Part shown: positions 1 to 8,522 of the stretch, piece by piece
How the letters are laid out: each line of letters begins with the position of its first letter
Numbering within the stretch: the first letter of the stretch is position 1
Source of the DNA: JALYXI01 sp963795835
GTDB lineage: Bacteria; Acidobacteriota; Terriglobia; Bryobacterales; Bryobacteraceae
Length of the DNA stretch: 64,000 nucleotides
Assembly (NCBI GenBank): GCA_963795835.1
Contig: CAWCJC010000005.1
Span: forward strand, 62,001 to 126,000
Direction of reading: 5' to 3'
Made by a program: the position numbers and the translations under genes
The notes under the pieces: model-generated
Told to the model about the DNA's origin: nothing
Databases searched by the model: none
What the model saw: the letters and a program-made list of their open reading frames with translations, nothing else

Positions 1-2
1 CC

Positions 3-194
3 ATGAAGGTTTCCAAAACAATCGACGCACCAAAAACACCTCAGTTCGTCGTGGTTCGGCCCGATAATCAGATGGCCTATGTATCGTGCTCGGCGAGTTC
101 GAAGATTGTTGCCCTAAAGGTTTCCGACTGGAGTGTCGATACTATCATCGATGCGGGTAAAGGAGTCGACGGGATGGCTTGGGCTAAGCAGTAG
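3..194 (+). CDS. YVTN-type beta-propeller protein, C-terminal fragment (5' partial)
   Basis: The reading frame is open to the left edge, so this is only the last 63 or so codons of a longer gene. The visible residues fit the end of a YVTN/lactonase-type beta-propeller: a FVVVRPDNQMAYVSC blade strand followed by a second blade (KIVALKVSDWSVDTI) and a short GVDGMAWAK tail. Such proteins are usually secreted and are common beside DUF1553/DUF1501 genes in Acidobacteria. The ATG at position 3 is probably an internal methionine. The next gene starts 13 bases downstream on the same strand, which suggests co-transcription. The family call rests on short blade similarity only. Confidence 0.5.
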   Translation: MKVSKTIDAPKTPQFVVVRPDNQMAYVSCSASSKIVALKVSDWSVDTIIDAGKGVDGMAWAKQ

Positions 195-207
195 CCCAGG
201 GTCTTTG

Positions 208-2034
208 ATGAAGCGCTCGCTGGGTCTGCTTTTGATTGCGGGAACCTGCTTCGGGCAGGGTGCAGACCCGGGATGTCCGCGTTATCCGGAAGCGTTGCGG
301 GCGCAGTGGACGGCGGCTCTGGAGCGCGATCAAGGCTTGCAGGCCTTTGCGCGCATTCGGAAGAAGGCGGTGAATGTAGCGGTCCCGCGGGCGAACTTCA
401 TCGATTCGCTTCTGTTCGACAAGATGGCCTCCGATGGCGTGAACCCCGCGCCGTTAACTACCGATGCGGAGTTCCTGCGCCGCGCGTCGATCGACATCAC
501 GGGGCGGATTCCGCAGCCGGATCAGGTAGTGGCGTTCCTGAATGATCCAGCAACGGACAAACGGGCGAAACTGATCGATCAATTACTCGCATCCGATGCT
601 TACGTTTCGCAATTTACTCTGTACTACAACAATCGTTTCAGGGTGGGCCGCGGGTATCCTTCCAGCGTTCGGCTGGTAGGCCGGAATCTTTTCCACAACT
701 ACCTTCGCGATGCCGTGGCACGCGACCGCCCTTTCAATGAATTCGCGCAGGAGATGCTTTCCGCGGCGGGCGACCCGGATACGGTTCCCGGCGTGAACTA
801 TTTCGTCCGCTACTTCAGCCAACTGCAGGGGAACCCGCCGCAGGACTTCTGGGACGACATGACGGATTACGTCACGACGCAATTCCTGGGCTTTCGGACA
901 GCTTGTGTCTCCTGCCACAACGGCCGCGGGCATCTGGAGAACATCAACGTTTTCTTGACGCCGAAGAAGCGCTCGGATTTCTGGGCAACCTCTGCCTTCT
1001 TCGCCCGCACCAGTTTCTTTATGCAGGGCGAGCAGGATTTTGGTGGTTACCGGTATCTGCTTCAGGATCGCGCGTACGGCAACTACACCGGCGCGGTGCC
1101 GCTTTCGAATCCGGGAAATCGTCCGCAGCGGGTAGGCGCGAACGTCACAAATCCAGCGTTTCTGATGACCGGCGACCATCCCGCGAGCGGGAACTGGCGC
1201 GCCGAGTTCATCAAAATAGCGACCGCGAACCGGCAGTTCGCGCGGGCCCAGGTGAATTACTTGTGGGCGTACTTCTTCGGCAGCGGCATTGTGGACCCAC
1301 CAGATGGATGGGACCTGGCGCGGCTCGATCCGGCGAATCTGCCAAGCGGCTGGCCCAGCCAGAATTCCCAGCCGGCACTGCTCGAAGCACTGACCGATGC
1401 ATTCATCAACAGCAATTACAGTACGAAGGCGATGGTGCGGTTGATTGTGAACTCGAATGTTTATCAGCTTTCGAGCCGCTATCCTTCGGGCCAGTGGCAG
1501 GCGGCATTTGCAAGCGATTTCGCGCGGCATAGTCCACGGAGGCTGTCTGCGGAAGAACTGTGGGATTCGATCGCGATCGCCACTCAAACCGAGCAGCCCA
1601 TGAACATCGATGGGTTCCCCGCCCCGGTGATGTACGCCAACCAGTTGCCCGATACCTACGAACCGTGGGAGAACGGCAACGTCACGAATTTCCTGAGCAC
1701 CATGGGAAGGGGAAACTGGAATACGGTGGACCGCGATTCGAGTCCGACGCTGCTGGGATTGTTATTCCTGATGAACCAGTGGGACAACTACCAGCGGACG
1801 GCGGAACCGACGGGCAATTCCACTCCGATCAATCGCGCGGCTCGCGTGGCGTTGCAAGCCATTTCGGATCAGGAGGCGATTCGCCAAATTTATCTGGCCA
1901 CCTTAACCCGCTATCCCACGGATGTGGAGATTGCGGCCGTGATGGCCCAACGCGGCGCCAACCAGCGCTTCGTATGGTTGCCGCGAATGCAGTGGGCACT
2001 GGTGAACAAGCTGGACTTCATCTTCGATAACTAG
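208..2034 (+). CDS. Secreted DUF1549/DUF1553 domain protein with a CxxCH haem motif
   Basis: A 608-residue protein with an N-terminal signal peptide (MKRSLGLLLIAGTCFGQ). The DUF1549 region starts near residue 50 (FIDSLLFDKM, FLRRASIDITGRIP) and a DUF1553 region follows (NRQFARAQVNYLWAYFFGSG, then PRRLSAEELWDSIA). One c-type haem motif, CVSCH, sits near residue 235. In Planctomycetes and Acidobacteria these proteins are exported and paired with DUF1501 proteins; their biochemical role is not established. The ATG at 208 is preferred over one at 133 because it begins the signal peptide and does not overlap the upstream gene. The DUF1501 gene follows after one base. Confidence 0.9.
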   Translation: MKRSLGLLLIAGTCFGQGADPGCPRYPEALRAQWTAALERDQGLQAFARIRKKAVNVAVPRANFIDSLLFDKMASDGVNPAPLTTDAEFLRRASIDITGRIPQPDQVVAFLNDPATDKRAKLIDQLLASDAYVSQFTLYYNNRFRVGRGYPSSVRLVGRNLFHNYLRDAVARDRPFNEFAQEMLSAAGDPDTVPGVNYFVRYFSQLQGNPPQDFWDDMTDYVTTQFLGFRTACVSCHNGRGHLENINVFLTPKKRSDFWATSAFFARTSFFMQGEQDFGGYRYLLQDRAYGNYTGAVPLSNPGNRPQRVGANVTNPAFLMTGDHPASGNWRAEFIKIATANRQFARAQVNYLWAYFFGSGIVDPPDGWDLARLDPANLPSGWPSQNSQPALLEALTDAFINSNYSTKAMVRLIVNSNVYQLSSRYPSGQWQAAFASDFARHSPRRLSAEELWDSIAIATQTEQPMNIDGFPAPVMYANQLPDTYEPWENGNVTNFLSTMGRGNWNTVDRDSSPTLLGLLFLMNQWDNYQRTAEPTGNSTPINRAARVALQAISDQEAIRQIYLATLTRYPTDVEIAAVMAQRGANQRFVWLPRMQWALVNKLDFIFDN

Positions 2035-2035
2035 T

Positions 2036-3391
2036 ATGCGAAATCCAAACGCCTGCGGAACTCATTCACGCTCCACGCGACGCCACTTCCTTTTTGGATC
2101 CCTGGCCGCCGCTTCCACAGGATTGCTTCACGCGCATACGGACGCAGAGGTGGCGGCGCTCTCTACCGCGACGCTGCGCAACACCGCGAAGAGTTGCATC
2201 TTTATTTCACTTGCCGGGGCGGCGAGTCACCTGGATTTATTCGATCCGAAAGACGGTCCCTGGAACCCCGCCGATGCCGACCTGCAAGGGTATCCCGGTG
2301 GACTGATACTCTCCCGCAAGTACTTCCCGAACCTTTCGAAGATCACGAATGACCTGCTGGTGCTGCGCTCGCTCACATCCTGGGAAGCGGCGCATGACCG
2401 CGGACAATACTACATTCAGACTTCGCATTCGTTTAACCCCGCGTTTGCCGGCGAGATTCCGCATGTCGGCGCGGTGATCTCAAAGGAACGAGGCGCGAAT
2501 TCGGTTTTTCCCCCGTTTTTGGGGTTGAATAGCGCGCCCATGCGCGGAAGCACATTTCTGGGCGGCCGTTATACGCCCTTGCAGCCGTATCCCAATCCGA
2601 ACGGATTGAATACGCTGCAGCATAACTTCTACGGGACGCAAAGCCAGACTGTCTTTGAGAGCAAGTTCGCGCTGATGCAATCGCTCGATCAGGACCTGCG
2701 CAGCGCGCCCTATAACCAGGCTATGTCGGACTACGCGGACTTCTACGGCCAGGCGAAAGCCATGATGTATAAGCCCGACATCGATGCCGTATTCAAGTTC
2801 TCCGCCGACGATCAGGGCCGCTACGGGTCTTCGCAATTCGGGAACGCGCTGATTGTCGCTCGGAACGCAGTGCGTGCGAAGAATGGCATGGTGTTTACTT
2901 ATGTAACCCACAACAATTGGGACAACCACGCCAATCTGTTCGATCGCTCGGCGAACAATTACAATCACTACCACCAGACCAACGAGATTGATTCCGCCAT
3001 TTATAATCTGGTGCAGGATCTGAAAGCTTCAGGCGACCTGGCGAGCACTCTCATTGTCGTGATGAGCGAGTTCGGCCGGACGCCTGGCAACCTCAACAGC
3101 CGCGGCGGACGCGATCACTACAAAGACATTATGTCGGCGCTGCTGATCGGTGGCGGCACGCGCGGAGGGCGTACCATTGGCAGCACCGACGCGACGAGCG
3201 CGACCGTGACGGATCCCGGGTGGCAGGCCAATCGAGTTATGCAGGTGGAGGACGTGATGGCTACCATCTATTCCGCGCTAGGCGTCGACTACACCAAGTC
3301 GCTCGCCGACACACCCTCCGGCCGCAAATTTTACTACGTTGAAGGCGCTTCGGACGGCATCTATCAGCCGGTCACCGAGGTGTTCGCGTGA
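2036..3391 (+). CDS. DUF1501 family protein with Tat signal
   Basis: A 451-residue protein starting with a twin-arginine signal (STRRHFLFGSLAAAS), so it is probably folded before export. DUF1501 belongs to the alkaline-phosphatase/sulfatase-like fold; the visible conserved stretch VVMSEFGRTPGNLNSRGGRDHY matches the metal-site region in which DUF1501 proteins typically have EFGRTP and a downstream GRDH. It lies one base after the DUF1553 gene and overlaps the next gene by four bases (GTGA), so the three are surely one transcript. The substrate is unknown. Confidence 0.9.
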   Translation: MRNPNACGTHSRSTRRHFLFGSLAAASTGLLHAHTDAEVAALSTATLRNTAKSCIFISLAGAASHLDLFDPKDGPWNPADADLQGYPGGLILSRKYFPNLSKITNDLLVLRSLTSWEAAHDRGQYYIQTSHSFNPAFAGEIPHVGAVISKERGANSVFPPFLGLNSAPMRGSTFLGGRYTPLQPYPNPNGLNTLQHNFYGTQSQTVFESKFALMQSLDQDLRSAPYNQAMSDYADFYGQAKAMMYKPDIDAVFKFSADDQGRYGSSQFGNALIVARNAVRAKNGMVFTYVTHNNWDNHANLFDRSANNYNHYHQTNEIDSAIYNLVQDLKASGDLASTLIVVMSEFGRTPGNLNSRGGRDHYKDIMSALLIGGGTRGGRTIGSTDATSATVTDPGWQANRVMQVEDVMATIYSALGVDYTKSLADTPSGRKFYYVEGASDGIYQPVTEVFA

Positions 3392-6204
3392 AACTCTGCG
3401 CGCTCGCGATGCTGCTGCCCGCGTTCGCGGCCGCACAGCAAGCCAACACGCTCCAAATTTCAGCGCCTTCCGTGCGAGTGACGGCGGGCGATTCCATGGT
3501 GCTCACCGGCGTGCCGCTTACCAACGCCGGCGCGATTGTTTCGCAACCGGTGACATGGAAGGTCGATAACCCCGCGATTGCCACCATTGAAGCTTCGTCC
3601 GGTAAGCTAACCGGCGTCTCGCTCGGCATCGTACTGATCACCGCAACCTCTCTCAACCTCACGCATCAGACCACAATTCAAGTCACACCCGACCACGTTG
3701 CCATCTCCCCGCAATCGGCAGACCTTCTGATCGGGGATCAGAAACAGTTCACGGCGACAGCATTCGACCGGAACGGCAATGCACTACCAAACGTAAAGTT
3801 TGCCTGGGCCGTGACACAAACTCAGGACGATGGGACATCCCAAGTGGGATACGGCACCATCGACAGCAATGGAATGTTGAAAGCGGCTTACGAAGGCCCT
3901 GCCTTCGTTCGCGCTCTGTACACGTATACTTCGCCCACCGGAACGGTCACCGCTGGCATGGATGCGCGCATTCCGATTTACGCGCCGTTCACTTCCTCTG
4001 CACCGCGTGCTTATACGCTGAAGCGACTCTTAAACGCGTCGCAGCAACTCAGAACAAACCCACAACTGAAAGCGCGGCCCACGCTGCTCTACCCCGCTTC
4101 GAATGGCCGGATTTTGTTCAATGCGTCGCTTGATGGACTGGGGACGGCGTTGGTTTCATGGGATGGAACCGCTTTCCAAACGATTCTGTCGGCCGGAACT
4201 CCGAGCAACTCCGCCGGCTCTCTGGTGACCGACATGGGGCGGCATGCGATCGCGGCGAATGGGAACATGCTGGCCCAGGAATCGACAACGGATGGGGGGT
4301 TGGTCTGGCAGGGCCAGCCGGACGCGCTGCAACCGCTGCTCATCAACAATATCTCCGGGGCAGGCGCGGAGAATCTTGCGGGCTTCACGCTAAGCCGCAA
4401 CTCTGTAACCTCAAGCGGCAATTTTGTGTTCACCGCGAGCTTTAAGGTGCCCGGAACTAATCTGTACGTGAACGGGCTTTTTCGTGGATATGGAACCAGC
4501 GTCAATGAGATCCTGTTCAGCCAAATCGATACGCTTCCCGAACTGGGCGTGTCGGGGGTAAGCGTAAGCGATTTCGGCGTTGATGATTCGGGGGTGGCCT
4601 GGTATGTTGCCAACGTTCCCGGCAAGCAGACGCTTTACCGCCACGATGCCACGGGACGAACGAAGTTCTTGCAAGTAGGCGATACGTTCCAGGGACAGGT
4701 AGTAAAAGGTCTTTTCGGAAGCCGCAACTCCACCCCTGGATTTCTGTTCGCGGAGAATGGCGATGTGCTCTTTGGCGTGGTTCTGGTCGATGGAACGAAT
4801 TACATGCTGCACTATTCCGGCAGCGCGCCCGATCCGCAACAGCCTTTGGAGAAGCTCCGCGTGGATAACGGCGCGATCCCGCTCGCTTATCAGCCAGGCA
4901 TCGGTGTCTTGATTTGGGGTAATCCGCATACGAACCAGGGTGATGGAGCATGGCTCTGGAATGGGACATCGCTTAAGAGCGCCGCGATTCTCAACAAAGC
5001 GCAGGTTGCGGGAAACACCATCACGAATATTGAAAGCGGCGCGCTGGATCAGAACGGCAACATCACTCTTATGGTCTCCACGGCGCAAAACTTGATGGTG
5101 ATGGTCAGCGCGTCCACCACTACCGCGCCGCAAGTGCTCTTTCAGGCCGGCGACAGAGTACCGCTCTCCGTCCCCACCGTCCTTAACACCTTCGTTGGCG
5201 GAGGACGCACGGGCAACCCGATGTTTCTGACAGGCAGTACCACGGGCGCTTCGCTTGCAGAGTTCCGCGACGGTGCTTTGCAACCTTTTCTCACGCTGGG
5301 CGACAAGGTACTGACCGGCACCGCATTCAAAGGCTACAGCCCTTACGGACCCACTGCGCGCATCGCCAATGGCGACATGTACGGCCTAATCGATAATCTG
5401 GGCATCGCCCGCTACAGCAGCGGTAAGTGGGACCTTGCGCGCGCGTTCAACTCAAAGCTTCCCGATGGCGTTACGGCCTATCAACCCTACCGCATCGCGG
5501 CCAACAACACCGGCGGCCTTGCCTGGGAAGGGGGCACCGACAAAGGCGACACACGCATTTACCTTGCGCGAGGCACGCAAGTCGACCTGATCTGCAGCAA
5601 CGGGCAATCGACCGACAAAACCGGTGCCGTGATCGATGGCCTGCCCGTTTACAGCTGCGACGATTTCTGGCTTGACGACAGCGGCCGCATGTTCCTGCGC
5701 CTCCATTTTCAGGGGGAGCCGGCACAACGTACCTATGTGTGGACGGAGGGCACGTACCAGTTAGCGGCGCAAATCGGCAAGACAACTGTCAACGGCCGCG
5801 CGGTCCTGAGCGTAAACCAACTTCGCGCGGTAGGCACCCACCTTTACGGCGTGCTGGGCACGGATGCGGGAACCAGCCTGCTCGAATGGGGAGACTCCGG
5901 CTGGACGACGATGTTTACGCCCTACTCGATCCTGCCAACTGGCTTTTACTTATCCAGCGTCAGCTTAGTGGAAGGAAACGTTAACGGCGACCTGATTTTC
6001 CAAAGCTACTCCTACCCGAGTAACGGCATGTACATCCGCCGCGGAGGAAAACTCGCAACGGTGTTCACTAACGCCCATCGCACCGCGGATGGCGATTTCC
6101 TGGTGAATCTACAATCGATCGACATCCGCGAAGACGGCACCATCTATCTGTTGGCACTGAATGAGCTCGATGAGATGGTGCTGTACCAGGCCACTCCTAT
6201 TTGA
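3388..6204 (+). CDS. Secreted Big_2 (Ig-like) domain protein with a large repeat body
   Basis: A 938-residue exported protein (MKLCALAMLLPAFAAAQQ signal peptide). A bacterial Ig-like Big_2 domain occupies roughly residues 20-95 (VTAGDSMVLTGV, VTWKVDNPAIATIEASSGKLTGVSLGIVLITAT), followed by a second Ig-like stretch (VAISPQSADLLIGDQKQFTATAFDRNGNAL). The remaining 700 residues are Gly/Asn/Thr-rich with repeated blocks of the type DQNGNITLMV and LDDSGRMFLRL, which look like propeller blades. It starts at a GTG that overlaps the DUF1501 stop codon. It is likely a surface or periplasmic partner of that pair. No catalytic motif is visible. Confidence 0.8.
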   Translation: MKLCALAMLLPAFAAAQQANTLQISAPSVRVTAGDSMVLTGVPLTNAGAIVSQPVTWKVDNPAIATIEASSGKLTGVSLGIVLITATSLNLTHQTTIQVTPDHVAISPQSADLLIGDQKQFTATAFDRNGNALPNVKFAWAVTQTQDDGTSQVGYGTIDSNGMLKAAYEGPAFVRALYTYTSPTGTVTAGMDARIPIYAPFTSSAPRAYTLKRLLNASQQLRTNPQLKARPTLLYPASNGRILFNASLDGLGTALVSWDGTAFQTILSAGTPSNSAGSLVTDMGRHAIAANGNMLAQESTTDGGLVWQGQPDALQPLLINNISGAGAENLAGFTLSRNSVTSSGNFVFTASFKVPGTNLYVNGLFRGYGTSVNEILFSQIDTLPELGVSGVSVSDFGVDDSGVAWYVANVPGKQTLYRHDATGRTKFLQVGDTFQGQVVKGLFGSRNSTPGFLFAENGDVLFGVVLVDGTNYMLHYSGSAPDPQQPLEKLRVDNGAIPLAYQPGIGVLIWGNPHTNQGDGAWLWNGTSLKSAAILNKAQVAGNTITNIESGALDQNGNITLMVSTAQNLMVMVSASTTTAPQVLFQAGDRVPLSVPTVLNTFVGGGRTGNPMFLTGSTTGASLAEFRDGALQPFLTLGDKVLTGTAFKGYSPYGPTARIANGDMYGLIDNLGIARYSSGKWDLARAFNSKLPDGVTAYQPYRIAANNTGGLAWEGGTDKGDTRIYLARGTQVDLICSNGQSTDKTGAVIDGLPVYSCDDFWLDDSGRMFLRLHFQGEPAQRTYVWTEGTYQLAAQIGKTTVNGRAVLSVNQLRAVGTHLYGVLGTDAGTSLLEWGDSGWTTMFTPYSILPTGFYLSSVSLVEGNVNGDLIFQSYSYPSNGMYIRRGGKLATVFTNAHRTADGDFLVNLQSIDIREDGTIYLLALNELDEMVLYQATPI

Positions 6205-6605
6205 TCTGCGAGTAATCCGCAGGCGACATGTAGACGCTTTCTACCTTGGAGACGATCTTGCCGTTTGCCTCGGATTCAGCCGATACCTTCTTCCATTCAG
6301 GATCGTTCCGGAAGTCGTCCCAGTTCTTCTTAGCCTGCTCCCGTGAATCATGGGAAATGATGTAGATCAGGGTATTTTGCGGATTTGGGCGGGTCCTGCG
6401 GCACCCAGTACCCGATGCTGGTCATGCCGTGGCGCTTGAAGATTTCGATGGTATGGTCGCGAAATCGTTTCTGCAGATCCGGCAGTTTTCCTTCATTTGT
6501 CGTGTAGGTCCGAAGTTCGAAAACCCGTCCGGAAGTTTGTGCTTGTGACATTCCCATCCAGTATGCGGCGGGAATCAGTACCGCGATCAACAACAGTTTG
6601 CGCAT
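6197..6605 (-). CDS. NIPSNAP family protein, interrupted by a one-base frameshift
   Basis: The first part reads MRKLLLIAVLIPAAYWMG (signal peptide or membrane anchor) and then a NIPSNAP domain (FELRTYTTNEGKLPDLQKRF, IFKRHGMTSIGYWVPQDPPKS). The frame breaks at the four-T run 6375-6378 (plus strand). Dropping one base continues it as NTLIYIISHDSREQAKKNW, then FRNDPEWKKV, to a stop at 6197, giving 135 residues, the normal family size. The C-terminal half is well conserved, so an assembly error is likelier than a decaying gene. Its ATG (6603-6605) overlaps the nuoC ATG on the other strand. It overlaps the end of the Big_2 gene by eight bases. NIPSNAP function in bacteria is unclear. Confidence 0.8.
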
Positions 6606-6972
6606 GTATAGACTGTACACTGAGTCTTTGGGCACGGACTTTGATTTTTTGGTGGACCTGACTGCCGTCGATTACCCCGGCCGCAGCCCGCGCTTCGACC
6701 TGATCTACATCTTTTACAGCTTCGAGCGAAACGAACGCACAATCGAAAAGCTGCAGGTGGATGAAACGGCCCCTACGCTGACGCATCGTTTCGAAGCGGC
6801 CAACTGGCTGGAGCGCGAAGTCTTTGACATGTTCGGAATCCACTTCGAAGGTCATCCAAACCTGAAGCGCATCCTGATGCCGGAGGGCTGGGTGGGGCAT
6901 CCGCTGCGGAAGGAGTATCCCATCGCGCAGCCGGATGAAGCCTGGGTGGCGGCGAACATGGAGACGCTTTGA
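6604..6972 (+). CDS. nuoC: NADH-quinone oxidoreductase subunit C, N-terminally truncated
   Basis: A clear 30-kDa complex I subunit core: DFDFLVDLTAVDYPGRSPRFDL, then EAANWLEREVFDMFGIHFEGHP, NLKRILMPEGW and GHPLRKEYPI. NuoC normally has about 40 more residues before the LVDLTAVDY strand. Here only about 12 precede it, and the DNA where they should lie is the antisense of the NIPSNAP gene. The start is an ATG at 6604 or a TTG at 6598, with no ribosome-binding site in front. nuoD follows with a four-base overlap. The protein may be non-functional, or the junction near 6606-6620 may be a deletion or chimeric join. Confidence 0.8.
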   Translation: MYRLYTESLGTDFDFLVDLTAVDYPGRSPRFDLIYIFYSFERNERTIEKLQVDETAPTLTHRFEAANWLEREVFDMFGIHFEGHPNLKRILMPEGWVGHPLRKEYPIAQPDEAWVAANMETL

Positions 6973-8063
6973 GTTCTTCCGAAATGGTCCTGAACATGGG
7001 CCCGCAACACCCCTCCACGCATGGAGTGCTCCGCATCATCCTGAAGCTCGATGGGGAACGCGTTACGGGCTCCGAGTGCGAAATCGGATATCTCCATCGC
7101 GGCGTTGAAAAGATCGGCGAGCACCGCACTTACGGCCAGTTCGCGCCCTACGTCGATCGCATGGATTACGTGGCCGCGGTATCGAACGGCCTCGGATATT
7201 GCCTCGCCGTGGAGAAACTGGCCAATATCGAAGCGCCCCCGCGCGCGCAGGTGGTACGCGTGATTCTCGCCGAGTTGAATCGGATTGCCAGCCACTTGTT
7301 GTGGCTGGGGACGCATGCGATCGACTTGGGCGCGATGACTGCGCTGTTCTACACTTTCCGCGAACGCGAAGAAGTGCTTAAGATTTTCGAGAATTATTGC
7401 GGCGCGCGCCTGACCACTCATGCGTTTCGAATCGGCGGCCTGCACTACGAGCTTTACGAGGGCTTTGAAGCCCAGGTCGCGGCCTTCTGCGAATCTTTCC
7501 TCAGGCGCCTGGACGAGTACGATGATCTTCTCACCGGCAACCCGATTTGGCAGGGCCGCCTGCGCGATATCGGCCGCCTGACGATTGAAGAGTGCAAGCA
7601 GTTCGGCGTGACGGGCCCGGTAATGCGGGCCTCCGGACTCGCCTGGGATCTTCGCAAAGCTCAGCCTTACTCCGGCTACCAGCAATACGAGTTCAACATT
7701 CCCGTTGGCCAACGTGGCGATTCGTGGGATCGCTACACAGTTCGCATGGCGGAGATGCGCGAATCTGTTCTGATCATCCGGCAGGCAATCAAAGCCATCC
7801 CAACCGGTCCGGGCATGGCGAAAGTCCCTAAGGTTCTGAAGCCGCCCGCCGGAGAAGCCTATACCTCCATTGAGGCCCCCAAGGGCGAACTCGGCTACTT
7901 CCTGGTCAGCGACGGCACCATACAGCCCTATCGCGTGCGGGTCCGCCCGCCTTCGTTCCTGAATTTGCAGGCGCTGGACCGCATGGTCATTGGCCTCTCC
8001 GTCGCCGATGTCGTTGTCGTAATCGGTACGCTCGATTTCGTGATGGGCGAAGTGGATCGTTGA
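6969..8063 (+). CDS. nuoD: NADH-quinone oxidoreductase subunit D
   Basis: Full-length (about 364 residues) 49-kDa subunit of complex I, which forms part of the quinone-binding peripheral arm. Signature stretches include NMGPQHPSTHGVLR at the N-terminus, CEIGYLHRGVEKIGE, NRIASHLLWLGTHAIDLGA, GPVMRASGLAWDLRK and the C-terminal VVIGTLDFVMGEVDR. It starts at a TTG overlapping the nuoC stop; an internal ATG at 6984 is the alternative. No other nuo gene lies in the window, so the rest of complex I must be encoded elsewhere if this copy is used. A 466-residue antisense reading frame across it is a shadow. Confidence 0.95.
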   Translation: MSSSEMVLNMGPQHPSTHGVLRIILKLDGERVTGSECEIGYLHRGVEKIGEHRTYGQFAPYVDRMDYVAAVSNGLGYCLAVEKLANIEAPPRAQVVRVILAELNRIASHLLWLGTHAIDLGAMTALFYTFREREEVLKIFENYCGARLTTHAFRIGGLHYELYEGFEAQVAAFCESFLRRLDEYDDLLTGNPIWQGRLRDIGRLTIEECKQFGVTGPVMRASGLAWDLRKAQPYSGYQQYEFNIPVGQRGDSWDRYTVRMAEMRESVLIIRQAIKAIPTGPGMAKVPKVLKPPAGEAYTSIEAPKGELGYFLVSDGTIQPYRVRVRPPSFLNLQALDRMVIGLSVADVVVVIGTLDFVMGEVDR

Positions 8064-8090
8064 AAATGCCAAGCGCGATATATTCGGACT

Positions 8091-8522
8091 ATGCCCATCA
8101 GGAAAGCGGAAGCGGAATGGAACGGAAAAGTAACGGACGGCAGCGGACACATGAAGTTCGGAAGTGGGGCTTTTGACGGTCCTTACAGCTTTCAATCGCG
8201 CATGCAGGACGGTGCGGGCACCAACCCGGAAGAGTTGCTGGCGGCGGCGCACGCGGGTTGCTTCTCCATGGCCCTTTCCGCGCAGTTAACCCAAGCCGGC
8301 TTGATACCCACGCGCATCCACACCAGCGCGGGCGTGCACTTAGACAAAGTTGGCGATGGCTGGGCAATTTCCACGGTGGATCTGGTAACGGAAGGCGTGG
8401 TGCCCGATATCGATCAGCAGCAGTTTCAGCAGTACGCGGAAACAGCGAAGAAGGGCTGCCCCGTTTCGAAGCTATTCGCGGGTGCGGAGATCACTCTGAA
8501 AGCAACGCTGTTGGGCAGCTAA
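8091..8522 (+). CDS. OsmC family peroxiredoxin-like protein
   Basis: A 143-residue protein of the OsmC/Ohr family, which reduces organic hydroperoxides with a reactive cysteine pair. Both cysteines are present in conserved contexts: AHAGCFSMALS near residue 60 and KKGCPVSKLFAG near residue 125. The opening (KAEAEWNGKVTDGSGHM, then FDGPYSFQSRMQDGAGTNPEELL) fits the OsmC rather than the Ohr branch. It begins 27 bases after nuoD, and its TAA is directly followed by the GTG of the sugar kinase gene. Confidence 0.9.
   Translation: MPIRKAEAEWNGKVTDGSGHMKFGSGAFDGPYSFQSRMQDGAGTNPEELLAAAHAGCFSMALSAQLTQAGLIPTRIHTSAGVHLDKVGDGWAISTVDLVTEGVVPDIDQQQFQQYAETAKKGCPVSKLFAGAEITLKATLLGS

Noticed and set aside
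583..1587. 334-codon minus-strand frame inside the DUF1549/DUF1553 gene
   Set aside because: Fully antisense to a conserved protein with a haem motif; composition is that of a GC-skew shadow.
6852..8252. 466-codon open frame antisense to nuoD and the start of osmC
   Set aside because: It is opposite two strongly conserved genes, has Arg/His/Ala-rich composition typical of the shadow frame of GC-rich codons, and shows no domain.
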